From: Betaproteobacteria bacterium RBG_16_58_11
GTDB taxonomy: Bacteria > Pseudomonadota > Gammaproteobacteria > Burkholderiales > Thiobacteraceae
Assembly (NCBI GenBank): GCA_001770235.1
Contig: MEQN01000151.1
Span: 20,384 to 25,581 of the forward strand
Direction of reading: 5' to 3'
DNA: 5,198 nt
Part shown: positions 1 through 5,198 of the stretch, one piece after another
Position numbering within the stretch: the stretch's first letter is position 1
Layout of the letters: each line of letters begins with the position of its first letter
Position numbers and translations under genes: made by a program
The notes under the pieces: generated by a model
Seen by the model: only the letters and a program-made list of their open reading frames with translations
Database searches by the model: none
What the model was told of the DNA's origin: nothing

Positions 1-1073
1 TTTACCGAAAAACGCGCCTCGTCTGCGCGTTCTTCCCAACGCACCACGATCTCTCCGCCCTGGGGCGTGTAGCGCACGGCGTTGCTGATCAGGTTGCCCA
101 AGGCGCTGCGCAATTCGCTTTCCGCCCCATGCAGGCAGGCGCTGCTTTCCAGCTCCAGCCGGATGGGATGACGGCCATGGCTCAAGCCCTGCGCATCCTG
201 GTGCAATTGCCGCAACAAAGCGGGCACATCGACTTTTTCCTCATGCAAGGGATTCGCTGCGCTCTCCAAGCGCGACAAGGTGAGCAAGTCTTCCACCAAG
301 CGCTGCATGCGCAGGGTTTGGTCGCGCATCAGGCTGAAAAAATGGGAGCGGTTTTCCTCGCTCAAATCGGTGTAATCCTGCAACGATTCCAAGAAGCCGC
401 CGATGACCGTGAGCGGCGTGCGCAGCTCATGCGATACGTTGGCGATGAAGTCGCGGCGCATGGTTTCCACTTGCTCGAAGCGGGTGATATCGCGCGCCAG
501 CAATAGTTTCAAATCATCGCCGAATGGCACCAATTGCACCGCGAGCGTGATCTCCGGGTTGCGCGTCGATTTCATGATCAGCGGCTCGCTGTAATTGTGC
601 GCGGAGATATATTCGTTGAATTGGCTTTGGCGCAGCAGGTAGGTAATGGGGTGGCCGATATCGGTTTCGAGATTCAGGCCGAATTGCTGGGCGGCAATCG
701 GATTGAACCACTCGATTTGATCGCCCGCATCGAGCATCACCACACCGTCGGGCATGGCCTCGCCCGCGCGCTGAAAGCGCTCCAGCGCCTTGGATAACTG
801 ATGCTGGCTCGCCGACTGGCGCCGCGCGAGCTGATACAGCAGAACGAAAGTTTCCTCCCACAGCCCCTCGCCTTCCGGCACGGTGCGCAATTGCGGATTG
901 GCGAGCCAGCGATTGAGCTCTTGTAGCTGGCGCAAATTAAAAAAGATGTAGCCCAGCAGGAGCAGGCCGAACCCGAGCAGCGCCCACACCGCACCCGCGA
1001 TCGGCCACATGACCAGCGCCAGCAGGGCGATCAATCCAAGGTTAGAAAGCGGTCGGGACCAGAATCCTGGCAT
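1..1073 (-). CDS. phoR: Phosphate regulon sensor histidine kinase PhoR (3' end cut off by the window)
   Basis: This is the membrane sensor kinase that phosphorylates PhoB when phosphate is scarce. I translated 357 codons from the ATG at 1073 to the window edge without a stop. Residues about 10-46 hold two closely spaced hydrophobic segments with almost no periplasmic loop, typical of PhoR. A PAS-like region follows at about 100-195 (MPDGVVMLDA, then EWFNP). The H-box RRDFIANVSHELRTPL has the phospho-acceptor His at residue 215. An N-box (NLISNAVRYTPQGG) begins near residue 327. The G boxes of the ATPase domain lie beyond the window; E. coli PhoR has about 431 residues, so roughly 75 should be missing. 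The gene follows phoB by 60 bases on the same strand, so co-transcription is inferred. The start has no clear Shine-Dalgarno sequence, but it sits directly before the first membrane helix. The family is firm, and the PhoR assignment is strengthened by the adjacent phoB. Confidence 0.95.
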   Translation of the reverse strand, partial: MPGFWSRPLSNLGLIALLALVMWPIAGAVWALLGFGLLLLGYIFFNLRQLQELNRWLANPQLRTVPEGEGLWEETFVLLYQLARRQSASQHQLSKALERFQRAGEAMPDGVVMLDAGDQIEWFNPIAAQQFGLNLETDIGHPITYLLRQSQFNEYISAHNYSEPLIMKSTRNPEITLAVQLVPFGDDLKLLLARDITRFEQVETMRRDFIANVSHELRTPLTVIGGFLESLQDYTDLSEENRSHFFSLMRDQTLRMQRLVEDLLTLSRLESAANPLHEEKVDVPALLRQLHQDAQGLSHGRHPIRLELESSACLHGAESELRSALGNLISNAVRYTPQGGEIVVRWEERADEARFSV

Positions 1074-1133
1074 GGAAGGGCAGGCAGAATTGAACAACGC
1101 TAATTATGGCACGGTGCTAGCGCCAGTTCGATA

Positions 1134-1820
1134 TTAACGCTGTGACAGCCGGTAGCCCGCGCCGCGCACGGTTTGCACCAGCGCATCATGCCGGGTCGGC
1201 TCCAGCGCACGGCGCAGGCGGCGGATGTGCACATCCACCGTGCGCTCTTCCACAAACACTTGGTTGCCCCACACATGGTCGAGGAGCTGTGTGCGCGAAT
1301 GCACGCGCTCCGGATGCGTCATCAGAAAATGCAGCAGGCGGAATTCGGTCGGGCCGAGCTCGACCGGTGCGCCGTTGCCGGTGACGCGGTGGGTGACGGG
1401 ATCCAGCGCCAGCCCCGCGACATCCACCATCTCGTCGGTCATTTGCGGCGCGCGCCGGCGCAGCACGGCCTTGATGCGCGCATTCAACTCGCGCGGCGAG
1501 AACGGCTTGGTGACATAGTCGTCGGCACCGGTTTCCAGGCCCTTCACCTTATCCTGCTCTTCGCCACGCGCGGTGAGCATGATCACGGGAATGGCTTTGG
1601 TATAGCCATCATTCTTGAGCTTCTTTGCAAAATCGATGCCGCTCATGCCGGGCAACATCCAATCGAGCAAAATCAAATCCGGCAGCGTCTCCTTGATGAG
1701 GTGCTGTGCTGACTCAGCGCTGGGCGCGGCCAGCACGATATGGCCAGCCTGCCTGAGATTGAACGCGATCAGCTCTTGGATCGCGGGTTCGTCTTCTACT
1801 ACTAACACGGTTGCGGGCAT
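1134..1820 (-). CDS. phoB: Phosphate regulon response regulator PhoB
   Basis: This is an OmpR/PhoB-class transcription factor of 228 residues, close to the 229 of E. coli PhoB. The receiver domain (about 4-120) has the acidic pair E9/D10, the phospho-acceptor D53 in [12 protein letters not shown]83 and K105 in [10 protein letters not shown]. The winged-helix domain (about 130-226) includes [19 protein letters not shown] and the recognition helix near [16 protein letters not shown], ending in VRGAGYRL. An ATG nine codons upstream (at 1847) is open, but I chose 1820 because an AGGAG lies five bases before it and the protein then begins [12 protein letters not shown], the normal family start. 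Phosphorylated PhoB activates phosphate uptake and scavenging genes by binding Pho boxes. Three such repeats lie upstream of this gene, which implies autoregulation. phoR follows on the same strand. Confidence 0.97.
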   Translation of the reverse strand: MPATVLVVEDEPAIQELIAFNLRQAGHIVLAAPSAESAQHLIKETLPDLILLDWMLPGMSGIDFAKKLKNDGYTKAIPVIMLTARGEEQDKVKGLETGADDYVTKPFSPRELNARIKAVLRRRAPQMTDEMVDVAGLALDPVTHRVTGNGAPVELGPTEFRLLHFLMTHPERVHSRTQLLDHVWGNQVFVEERTVDVHIRRLRRALEPTRHDALVQTVRGAGYRLSQR

Positions 1821-1825
1821 TTTTA

Positions 1826-1830
1826 CTCCT
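1826..1830 (-). promoter_or_regulatory. Ribosome binding site of phoB (AGGAG)
   Basis: On the minus strand AGGAG stands five bases before the ATG at 1820. It decides the start: the upstream in-frame ATG at 1847 would add nine residues not found in PhoB proteins. Confidence 0.85.
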
Positions 1831-1862
1831 AAACGGTCGTGCCACATGGGAAATGCCTGGCC

Positions 1863-1895
1863 ATATTATGACGCTACTGTGACGTTTGCGTGACA
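1863..1895 (-). promoter_or_regulatory. Extended Pho box (three 11-base repeats) with overlapping -10, phoB promoter
   Basis: Reading the minus strand towards phoB, TGTCA, CGTCA and CGTCA start at 1895, 1884 and 1873, exactly 11 bases apart, each followed by a six-base spacer (ACGCAAA-, ACAGTAG- and ATAATAT-type). PhoB sites are known to be direct repeats of a TGTCA-like core with 11-base periodicity, two repeats forming one Pho box. The last spacer contains CATAAT/TAATAT (1870-1863), the best -10 candidate, and no good -35 hexamer is needed in a PhoB-activated promoter. Which -10 register is used is uncertain. The distance to the phoB ATG is about 43 bases, which suits a leader of some 30 bases. 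The inference is positive autoregulation of phoBR under phosphate limitation. Confidence 0.8.
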
Positions 1896-1954
1896 TCCCC
1901 GGCCAATGCGCCATAACCCTGCTGTTTATAGCAATTTCGGCCAGCCCCGGTGCG
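1896..1954. other. Short spacer between the Pho box and the repeat element
   Basis: I see no gene or convincing motif here. A TATAAA on the minus strand (1930-1925) lacks a recognisable -35 partner and lies over 100 bases from phoB, so I do not call it a promoter. Confidence 0.5.
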
Positions 1955-1986
1955 GTGTAGTGTTTCACTCTAAACGATGCTTTCAG
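1955..1986 (+). repeat. Left terminal inverted repeat, 32 bases
   Basis: It begins GTGTAGTGTTTCACTC and ends GCTTTCAG. It matches the reverse complement of 2187-2218 at 31 of 32 positions; the one difference is A at 1977 against a G. Confidence 0.9.
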
Positions 1987-2080
1987 AGCCCCCCAAAAGC
2001 GCCAGGACAAGGCGCGCCGCGCAGGCAATAGTTATTCTATTGCCAAGCGGCGCAACGCGGTCATGGCGCTTTGGGGGGCT
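1987..2080. repeat. Long imperfect hairpin 1 inside the element
   Basis: The base of the stem pairs AGCCCCCCAAAAGCGCCA (1987-2004) with the arm 2064-2080, with one bulged A. The tip pairs GGCAATAG (2024-2031) with CTATTGCC (2037-2044) around a five-base loop TTATT. The middle of the stem is imperfect. No T-run follows it on either strand, so it is not a standard intrinsic terminator. Confidence 0.85.
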
Positions 2081-2088
2081 CCCTCCGG

Positions 2089-2187
2089 GCGAGTCCCTGA
2101 GCGGCCATCCGCGGCGTTGCGCTTGCTTGAAATAGAATGGCTATTCCTGCGCAAGCGCGCCTTGCGGCTGACCGCTCAGGGACTCGC
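2089..2187. repeat. Long imperfect hairpin 2 inside the element
   Basis: A perfect 16-base stem base joins 2089-2104 (GCGAGTCCCTGAGCGG) to 2172-2187. The tip pairs AATAG (2131-2135) with CTATT (2141-2145) around a five-base loop AATGG. Read in reverse complement, its central part resembles hairpin 1, sharing AAGGCGCGC, GCGCAGG, AATAG, ATTCTATT, CAAG and GCGCAACGC in the same order. Base 2187 is shared with the right terminal repeat. Confidence 0.85.
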
Positions 2188-2218
2188 TGAAAGCACCGTT
2201 TAGAGTGAAACACTACAC
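2187..2218 (-). repeat. Right terminal inverted repeat, 32 bases
   Basis: This is the partner of 1955-1986, ending in AGTGAAACACTACAC. It abuts the predicted promoter of the downstream ubi operon and may contribute its weak -35 region. Confidence 0.9.
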
Positions 2219-2229
2219 TAAGGTATGAT
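2201..2229 (+). promoter_or_regulatory. Candidate sigma-70 promoter of the DUF971-ubiE-ubiJ operon
   Basis: TATGAT at 2224-2229 differs from TATAAT by one base. With a 17-base spacer the -35 would be TAGAGT (2201-2206), only 3 of 6 matches and located inside the right terminal repeat of the element. Transcription would start near 2236, giving a leader of about 20 bases. The -10 is credible and the -35 is weak. Confidence 0.5.
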
Positions 2230-2245
2230 CTTGTTTTTTAAGCGT

Positions 2246-2250
2246 AAGGA
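2246..2250 (+). promoter_or_regulatory. Ribosome binding site of the DUF971 gene (AAGGA)
   Basis: AAGGA ends six bases before the ATG at 2257 and selects this start over an out-of-frame ATG at 2225. Confidence 0.75.
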
Positions 2251-2256
2251 ATTGCC

Positions 2257-2670
2257 ATGGCTGGATCAGAAACCCCGACACCGACCGAGATCAAGCTGCA
2301 CCAGAAGTCGCGCCTGTTGGAAATTGCCTTCGCCGACGGCAGCCGGTTTAACTTTCCGTGCGAGTTTCTGCGCGTGTATTCGCCCTCGGCCGAAGTGCGC
2401 GGCCACGGCCCCGGCCAGGAGGTGCTGCAAGTGGGCAAGCTCAATGTGGAGATCACCGCCATCGAGCCGGTCGGCACCTATGCGATCAACCTCGCGTTCA
2501 CCGACGGCCACGACTCGGGCATCTACTCCTGGGACTATCTGCACGACTTGGGCGCCCACCAGGAAGCGCTTTGGGCGCGCTACTTGGCACGCATGAAAGA
2601 AGCCGGCGCGAGCCGTGAGGCGGCCTCTGCCATGCCCGCCGCGTTTGAACACCGGCCCAAATCGAAGTAA
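2257..2670 (+). CDS. DUF971 protein (gamma-butyrobetaine hydroxylase-like N-terminal domain)
   Basis: This is a stand-alone 137-residue protein of the DUF971 family (Pfam PF06155). Its family hallmarks are the early beta strands with [22 protein letters not shown], then the [11 protein letters not shown] block (residues about 44-54), then the C-terminal block [14 protein letters not shown] (82-95). The last 30 residues are rich in Ala, Arg and Glu and probably disordered or helical. In gamma-butyrobetaine hydroxylases the related domain precedes the catalytic oxygenase, and the domain is also fused to some Mrp/HCF101-type Fe-S carriers. Here there is no second domain and only one cysteine (C35), so a zinc site made of several cysteines cannot form. 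Biochemical function is unknown. It is the first gene of the cluster, five bases before ubiE, so a role linked to ubiquinone synthesis is a guess from context only. Confidence 0.9.
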   Translation: MAGSETPTPTEIKLHQKSRLLEIAFADGSRFNFPCEFLRVYSPSAEVRGHGPGQEVLQVGKLNVEITAIEPVGTYAINLAFTDGHDSGIYSWDYLHDLGAHQEALWARYLARMKEAGASREAASAMPAAFEHRPKSK

Positions 2671-2675
2671 ACGCC

Positions 2676-3404
2676 ATGACCACCCATTTCGGCTATCAGC
2701 AAGTCGAGGAGCAGGAAAAAGCGCGCAAAGTGGCGGAGGTATTCCACTCGGTCGCCAATCGCTACGACGTGATGAACGATCTGATGTCGGCCGGCATGCA
2801 CCGGCTGTGGAAGGCGTTCACCATCGAGCAAAGCGCAGTGCGCCCAGGCAACCGCGTGCTGGACGTGGCGGGCGGCACGGCCGATCTGGCCAGCGCCTTT
2901 GCTAAACGCGTCGGCGCCAGCGGCCAGGTCGTGCTCACCGATATCAACGGCTCCATGCTGGGTGTGGGCCGCGATCGTATGCTGGATCAAGGCTTCACGC
3001 CGCTCGCAGCACTTTGCGATGGCGAGAAGCTGCCTTTCCCCAGCAATTATTTCGATATCGTCACGGTGGCTTTCGGGCTGCGCAACATGACGCATAAAGA
3101 CGCCGCGCTGGCGGAAATGCACCGCGTGCTGCGCCCAGGTGGGCGCTTGCTGGTGCTGGAATTTTCCAAGGTATGGAAGCCGCTCGCACCGCTCTATGAT
3201 TTCTATTCTTTCAAGATTCTGCCGGTCATGGGCAAGCTCGTGGCCCAGGACGAAGCCAGTTACCGCTACCTGGCCGAATCGATCCGCATGCACCCGAGCC
3301 AGGAAGAATTGAAGATGATGATGCAGGACGCGGGGCTGGAGCGCGTGGATTATTTCAATCTCACCGGCGGCGTCGTGGCGCTGCATAAGGGCTACAAATT
3401 TTAA
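2676..3404 (+). CDS. ubiE: Ubiquinone/menaquinone biosynthesis C-methyltransferase UbiE
   Basis: This is a class I SAM-dependent methyltransferase that adds the ring C-methyl group in ubiquinone synthesis (2-polyprenyl-6-methoxy-benzoquinol to its methyl derivative) and, where present, converts demethylmenaquinone to menaquinone. It has 242 residues against about 251 in E. coli. The first family signature [16 protein letters not shown] lies at 30-45, SAM motif [13 protein letters not shown] at 61-72, an acidic residue after strand 2 at D89, FGLRNM at 133-138, and the second family signature [15 protein letters not shown] at 150-164. All expected motifs are intact and the C-terminus ([12 protein letters not shown]) is typical. 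The ATG follows the DUF971 stop by five bases; only a weak GAAG precedes it, so translational coupling is likely. The organism probably uses ubiquinone, but menaquinone use cannot be excluded from this gene. Confidence 0.97.
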   Translation: MTTHFGYQQVEEQEKARKVAEVFHSVANRYDVMNDLMSAGMHRLWKAFTIEQSAVRPGNRVLDVAGGTADLASAFAKRVGASGQVVLTDINGSMLGVGRDRMLDQGFTPLAALCDGEKLPFPSNYFDIVTVAFGLRNMTHKDAALAEMHRVLRPGGRLLVLEFSKVWKPLAPLYDFYSFKILPVMGKLVAQDEASYRYLAESIRMHPSQEELKMMMQDAGLERVDYFNLTGGVVALHKGYKF

Positions 3405-3406
3405 GC

Positions 3407-3973
3407 GTGAGCCCCTTCGCCGCCGCCTTCAATCATGTGCTCGCACAAAATGCCTGGGCGCGGGAAAAGCTGGCGCCCTTCGCGGGCAAGCAGTTTCAAC
3501 TCAGGCTGCCGCCGGCGGTGTTGAATTTCTCTTTGGATGCATCCGGGCATGTGCAGCAAGCGACAGGGGGCACGCCCGACGCCACGCTGCTTGCCACGCC
3601 CACTGGATTTTTACGCTACCTCACCGTCGAGCCGCGCGATCCGACACTCATTACTATCGAAGGCGATGCCGAATTTGGCGCTGCGCTGCGTGAGATACTG
3701 AGCCAGCTCACGTGGGAAGCGGAAGAAGACTTGTCCCGCCTGTTCGGCGACGTGCTCGCGCACCGCATCGCGGGCTTTGCCAAGACTTGGTTCACCTGGC
3801 GCGAGCAATCGATTAAACGCTTTGCCTTAAGCGCCAGCGAATATTTCACCGAGGAACAAGCACTGCTGGCCAAGCCGCGACACTTGACGCAGTTCACGCA
3901 AGAAGTCGCGGCTATAGAAGCGGCGGTGAATGATTTGGATCAAAGAATTCAAAAACTGTTGGCCGCGAATTAA
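3407..3973 (+). CDS. ubiJ: Ubiquinone biosynthesis accessory factor UbiJ (SCP2-domain protein)
   Basis: The protein has 188 residues (E. coli UbiJ has about 201). The N-terminal two thirds (about 5-115) match an SCP2 sterol-carrier-like fold, with IEGDAEFGAALREILSQLTW (84-103) followed by the family-typical EEDLSRLFGDVLAHR (106-120). The C-terminal part (about 145-186), after EYFTEEQALL, has a heptad-like pattern (VAAIEAAVNDLDQRIQKLL) suggesting a coiled coil. Known UbiJ proteins bind ubiquinone intermediates, pair with UbiK and support the soluble multi-enzyme Ubi complex. The start is GTG, two bases after the ubiE stop, with no strong Shine-Dalgarno sequence, so translation is probably coupled to ubiE. 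The last four residues (LAAN) and the stop lie inside an inverted repeat, so the extreme C-terminus may have been reshaped by it. The identity rests on the SCP2 motifs plus the ubiE/ubiB context. Confidence 0.9.
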   Translation: MSPFAAAFNHVLAQNAWAREKLAPFAGKQFQLRLPPAVLNFSLDASGHVQQATGGTPDATLLATPTGFLRYLTVEPRDPTLITIEGDAEFGAALREILSQLTWEAEEDLSRLFGDVLAHRIAGFAKTWFTWREQSIKRFALSASEYFTEEQALLAKPRHLTQFTQEVAAIEAAVNDLDQRIQKLLAAN

Positions 3974-4061
3974 CGCTAATTAGCGCGAATTATTTAACCC
4001 CCAACTCAGGGAAACTGCCGTTGTTTTTAATTTGCGACAATTCGCGTTAATTCGCGGCCAA
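3959..4061. repeat. Inverted repeat of 10-base AATT units between ubiJ and ubiB
   Basis: Arms 3959-3992 and 4028-4061 match at 30 of 34 positions, with a perfect outer 18 bases (TTGGCCGCGAATTAACGC) and a loop of 35 bases. Each arm is made of three consecutive 10-base units: CGCGAATTAA, CGCTAATTAG, CGCGAATTAT from 3964 to 3993, and CGCGAATTAA, CGCGAATTGT, CGCAAATTAA on the minus strand from 4056 to 4027. The left arm runs over the end of ubiJ, and the right arm stops six bases before the ubiB ATG. There is no T-run after it, so a terminator is not supported. It may be a mobile or amplified intergenic repeat, a structured RNA segment or a protein-binding/curved DNA site. Confidence 0.85.
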
Positions 4062-4067
4062 AGATAA

Positions 4068-5198
4068 ATGCGTCTATTCCGTCTCACAAAAATTCTCTAC
4101 ATCGCCTTCCGCTACGGCCTGGATGAGTTTTTTCTCGCCCATGCGCGGCTGAAATGGCTGCGCATAACGGTCAAGATCGCCTTCTTCTGGCGCCACTTGC
4201 CCGAGCCGCGCGCGGTACGTTTGCGCAAAGCGCTGGAGCGCCTCGGTCCAATCTTCGTCAAGTTCGGCCAAGTGCTATCGACCCGGCGCGATCTGCTGCC
4301 GCCCGACTTGGCCGATGAGTTGGCCAAACTGCAAGATCAGGTGCCGCCGTTTTCCGCCGATTTGGTGATCGCGACCTTGAACCGCGTGTACGGCCGGCGC
4401 TACGACGATGTGTTTCCCGAATTCGATTTAGTGCCGGTGGCCAGCGCTTCGGTGGCGCAAGTGCATTTCGCGCGCCTGCCGGACGGGCGCGAAGCGGCGG
4501 TGAAAATTTTGCGCCCCGGCATTAAGCCGGTGATCGAGCACGACATCGCGCTGCTGGAAATCGGCGCCGGCTTAATCGAACGCCTGTTCGAGGATGGGAC
4601 GCGCCTGCGCCCGCGCGAGGTGGTGGCGGAATTCGCCAAGCATTTGCACTACGAGCTCGACCTCATGCGCGAAGCGGCGAACGCCAGCCAATTGCGGCGC
4701 AATTTCGCGGATGAAAGCGTGCTGCTGGTGCCGGAAGTGTTTTGGGATTTTTGCGACCGCGAAGTCATGGTCATGCAACGCATGCGCGGCACGCCGGTAA
4801 GCCAGGTTGAAAAGCTGCGCGCACAGGGAGTGGATATTCCCAAACTCGCGCGCAACGGCGTAGAGATTTTTTTCACGCAGGTATTCCGCGACGCGTTTTT
4901 CCACGCCGACATGCATCCCGGCAACATCTATGTCGCCCCGGACGGGCGCTACATCGGCCTCGATTTCGGCATCATGGGCACGCTCACCGATGTGGACAAG
5001 AATTATCTGGCGCAGAATTTTCTCGCCTTCTTCCGCCGCGATTACAAGCGTGTGGCGCGCGCCCACATTGAAGCCGGCTGGGCGCCGGCGGATACGCGCA
5101 TGGACGAATTTGAAGCCGCGATCCGCACCGTTTGCGAACCGGTATTCGACAAGCCGCTGAAGGATATCTCCTTCGGCAAAGTGCTGCTGCGGCTGTTC
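4068..5198 (+). CDS. ubiB: Ubiquinone biosynthesis atypical kinase/ATPase UbiB (3' end cut off by the window)
   Basis: I read 377 codons without a stop from the ATG at 4068 to the window edge; E. coli UbiB has 546, so the C-terminal part with the two membrane helices is missing. UbiB belongs to the ABC1/ADCK/COQ8 protein-kinase-like family, whose members show ATPase rather than ordinary protein kinase activity and help ubiquinone synthesis, probably by handling lipid intermediates at the membrane. Visible motifs in order: KFGQ (65-68) with the following [11 protein letters not shown], the Ala-rich loop ASASVAQVH (125-133) replacing the kinase glycine loop, the nucleotide-binding Lys in AVKILRPG (K146), the [19 protein letters not shown] helix (188-206), the catalytic HADMHPGN (279-286) and the metal-binding DFG (299-301). 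All are intact. The start [21 protein letters not shown] is typical, though no good Shine-Dalgarno sequence precedes it. It probably shares the ubiE-ubiJ transcript, reading through the inverted repeat upstream. Confidence 0.96.
   Translation, partial: MRLFRLTKILYIAFRYGLDEFFLAHARLKWLRITVKIAFFWRHLPEPRAVRLRKALERLGPIFVKFGQVLSTRRDLLPPDLADELAKLQDQVPPFSADLVIATLNRVYGRRYDDVFPEFDLVPVASASVAQVHFARLPDGREAAVKILRPGIKPVIEHDIALLEIGAGLIERLFEDGTRLRPREVVAEFAKHLHYELDLMREAANASQLRRNFADESVLLVPEVFWDFCDREVMVMQRMRGTPVSQVEKLRAQGVDIPKLARNGVEIFFTQVFRDAFFHADMHPGNIYVAPDGRYIGLDFGIMGTLTDVDKNYLAQNFLAFFRRDYKRVARAHIEAGWAPADTRMDEFEAAIRTVCEPVFDKPLKDISFGKVLLRLF

Larger units (their letters stand above)
1955..2218. repeat. 264-base nested inverted-repeat element (MITE-like or palindromic intergenic repeat)
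   Basis: The element is bounded by 32-base terminal inverted repeats and filled by two long hairpins (1987-2080 and 2089-2187) with only eight bases between them. A single strand could therefore fold into an outer stem with two arms. There is no convincing open reading frame inside. I found no target-site duplication: the flanking bases are GTGCG on the left and TAAGG on the right. With no transposase it cannot be autonomous. It fills the divergent phoB/ubi intergenic region and separates the two promoters. It could be a decayed MITE, a REP/BIME-like chromosomal repeat or a structured RNA. The sequence shows the symmetry directly, and the class is inference. Confidence 0.8.

Noticed and set aside
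129..797. Open frames on the plus strand opposite phoR (125 and 87 codons).
   Set aside because: They are antisense to a clear PhoR reading frame with intact kinase motifs and resemble no protein family.
1096..1106. AACGCTAATTA in the phoB-phoR gap is identical to part of the ubiJ-ubiB repeat (3972-3982).
   Set aside because: An 11-base match is expected by chance several times in a 5 kb window on two strands, and the gap lacks the 10-base unit structure.
1714..2028. A minus-strand 104-codon frame running from the repeat element into phoB.
   Set aside because: It crosses the phoB promoter and ribosome binding site in a different frame and has no family features.
1987..2080. Hairpin 1 as an intrinsic terminator.
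   Set aside because: No T-run follows on either strand, and no gene ends nearby; both neighbours transcribe away from it.
2580..3386. A 268-codon open frame on the minus strand over ubiE.
   Set aside because: It is an antisense shadow of ubiE, whose SAM and family motifs are unambiguous; its composition (many His, Gln, Arg, Ala) is typical of reverse-frame translation.
3407..4067. Absence of a Tim44-like gene between ubiE and ubiB, which I recall in some betaproteobacterial clusters.
   Set aside because: This rests on memory of gene order only; gene loss or rearrangement cannot be shown from this window.

Overview
The window looks like ordinary chromosomal DNA of a GC-rich proteobacterium, most likely a betaproteobacterium. 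The evidence is a PhoB/PhoR phosphate regulon pair lying divergent to a ubiquinone cluster that runs DUF971 protein, ubiE, ubiJ (SCP2-like), ubiB. Ubiquinone genes of this kind (UbiE, UbiJ, UbiB) point to an aerobically respiring member of the Proteobacteria. The genus cannot be named from the sequence alone.

Left part (1-1895, minus strand): phoR (cut by the left window edge) lies downstream of phoB with a 60-base gap. Upstream of phoB are a strong ribosome binding site and three GTCA-type repeats exactly 11 bases apart, which form an extended Pho box. This is the standard layout for an autoregulated phosphate-starvation two-component operon: PhoR senses and phosphorylates, and PhoB binds Pho boxes, including its own.

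Middle (1896-2256): a non-coding divergent intergenic region almost filled by a 264-base structured element (1955-2218). It has 32-base terminal inverted repeats (31/32 matching). These enclose two long imperfect hairpins that are themselves diverged inverted copies of each other. It looks like a non-autonomous palindromic repeat or a MITE-like element. A probable -10 box for the ubi operon lies just outside its right end.

Right part (2257-5198, plus strand): DUF971 protein, ubiE and ubiJ are packed with 5- and 2-base gaps and are almost certainly one transcript. ubiB (cut by the right edge) follows after 94 bases that hold a second, different inverted repeat, built from three 10-base units per arm. 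One arm of this repeat encodes the last four residues and the stop codon of ubiJ. UbiE is a C-methyltransferase of the quinone ring, UbiJ a lipid-binding accessory factor of the Ubi complex, and UbiB an atypical kinase/ATPase of the same pathway.

No RNA gene, CRISPR array, transposase or phage gene was seen. The genes are well-known families. The two repeat structures are the least explained parts of the window. I found no evidence for a new multi-gene system.
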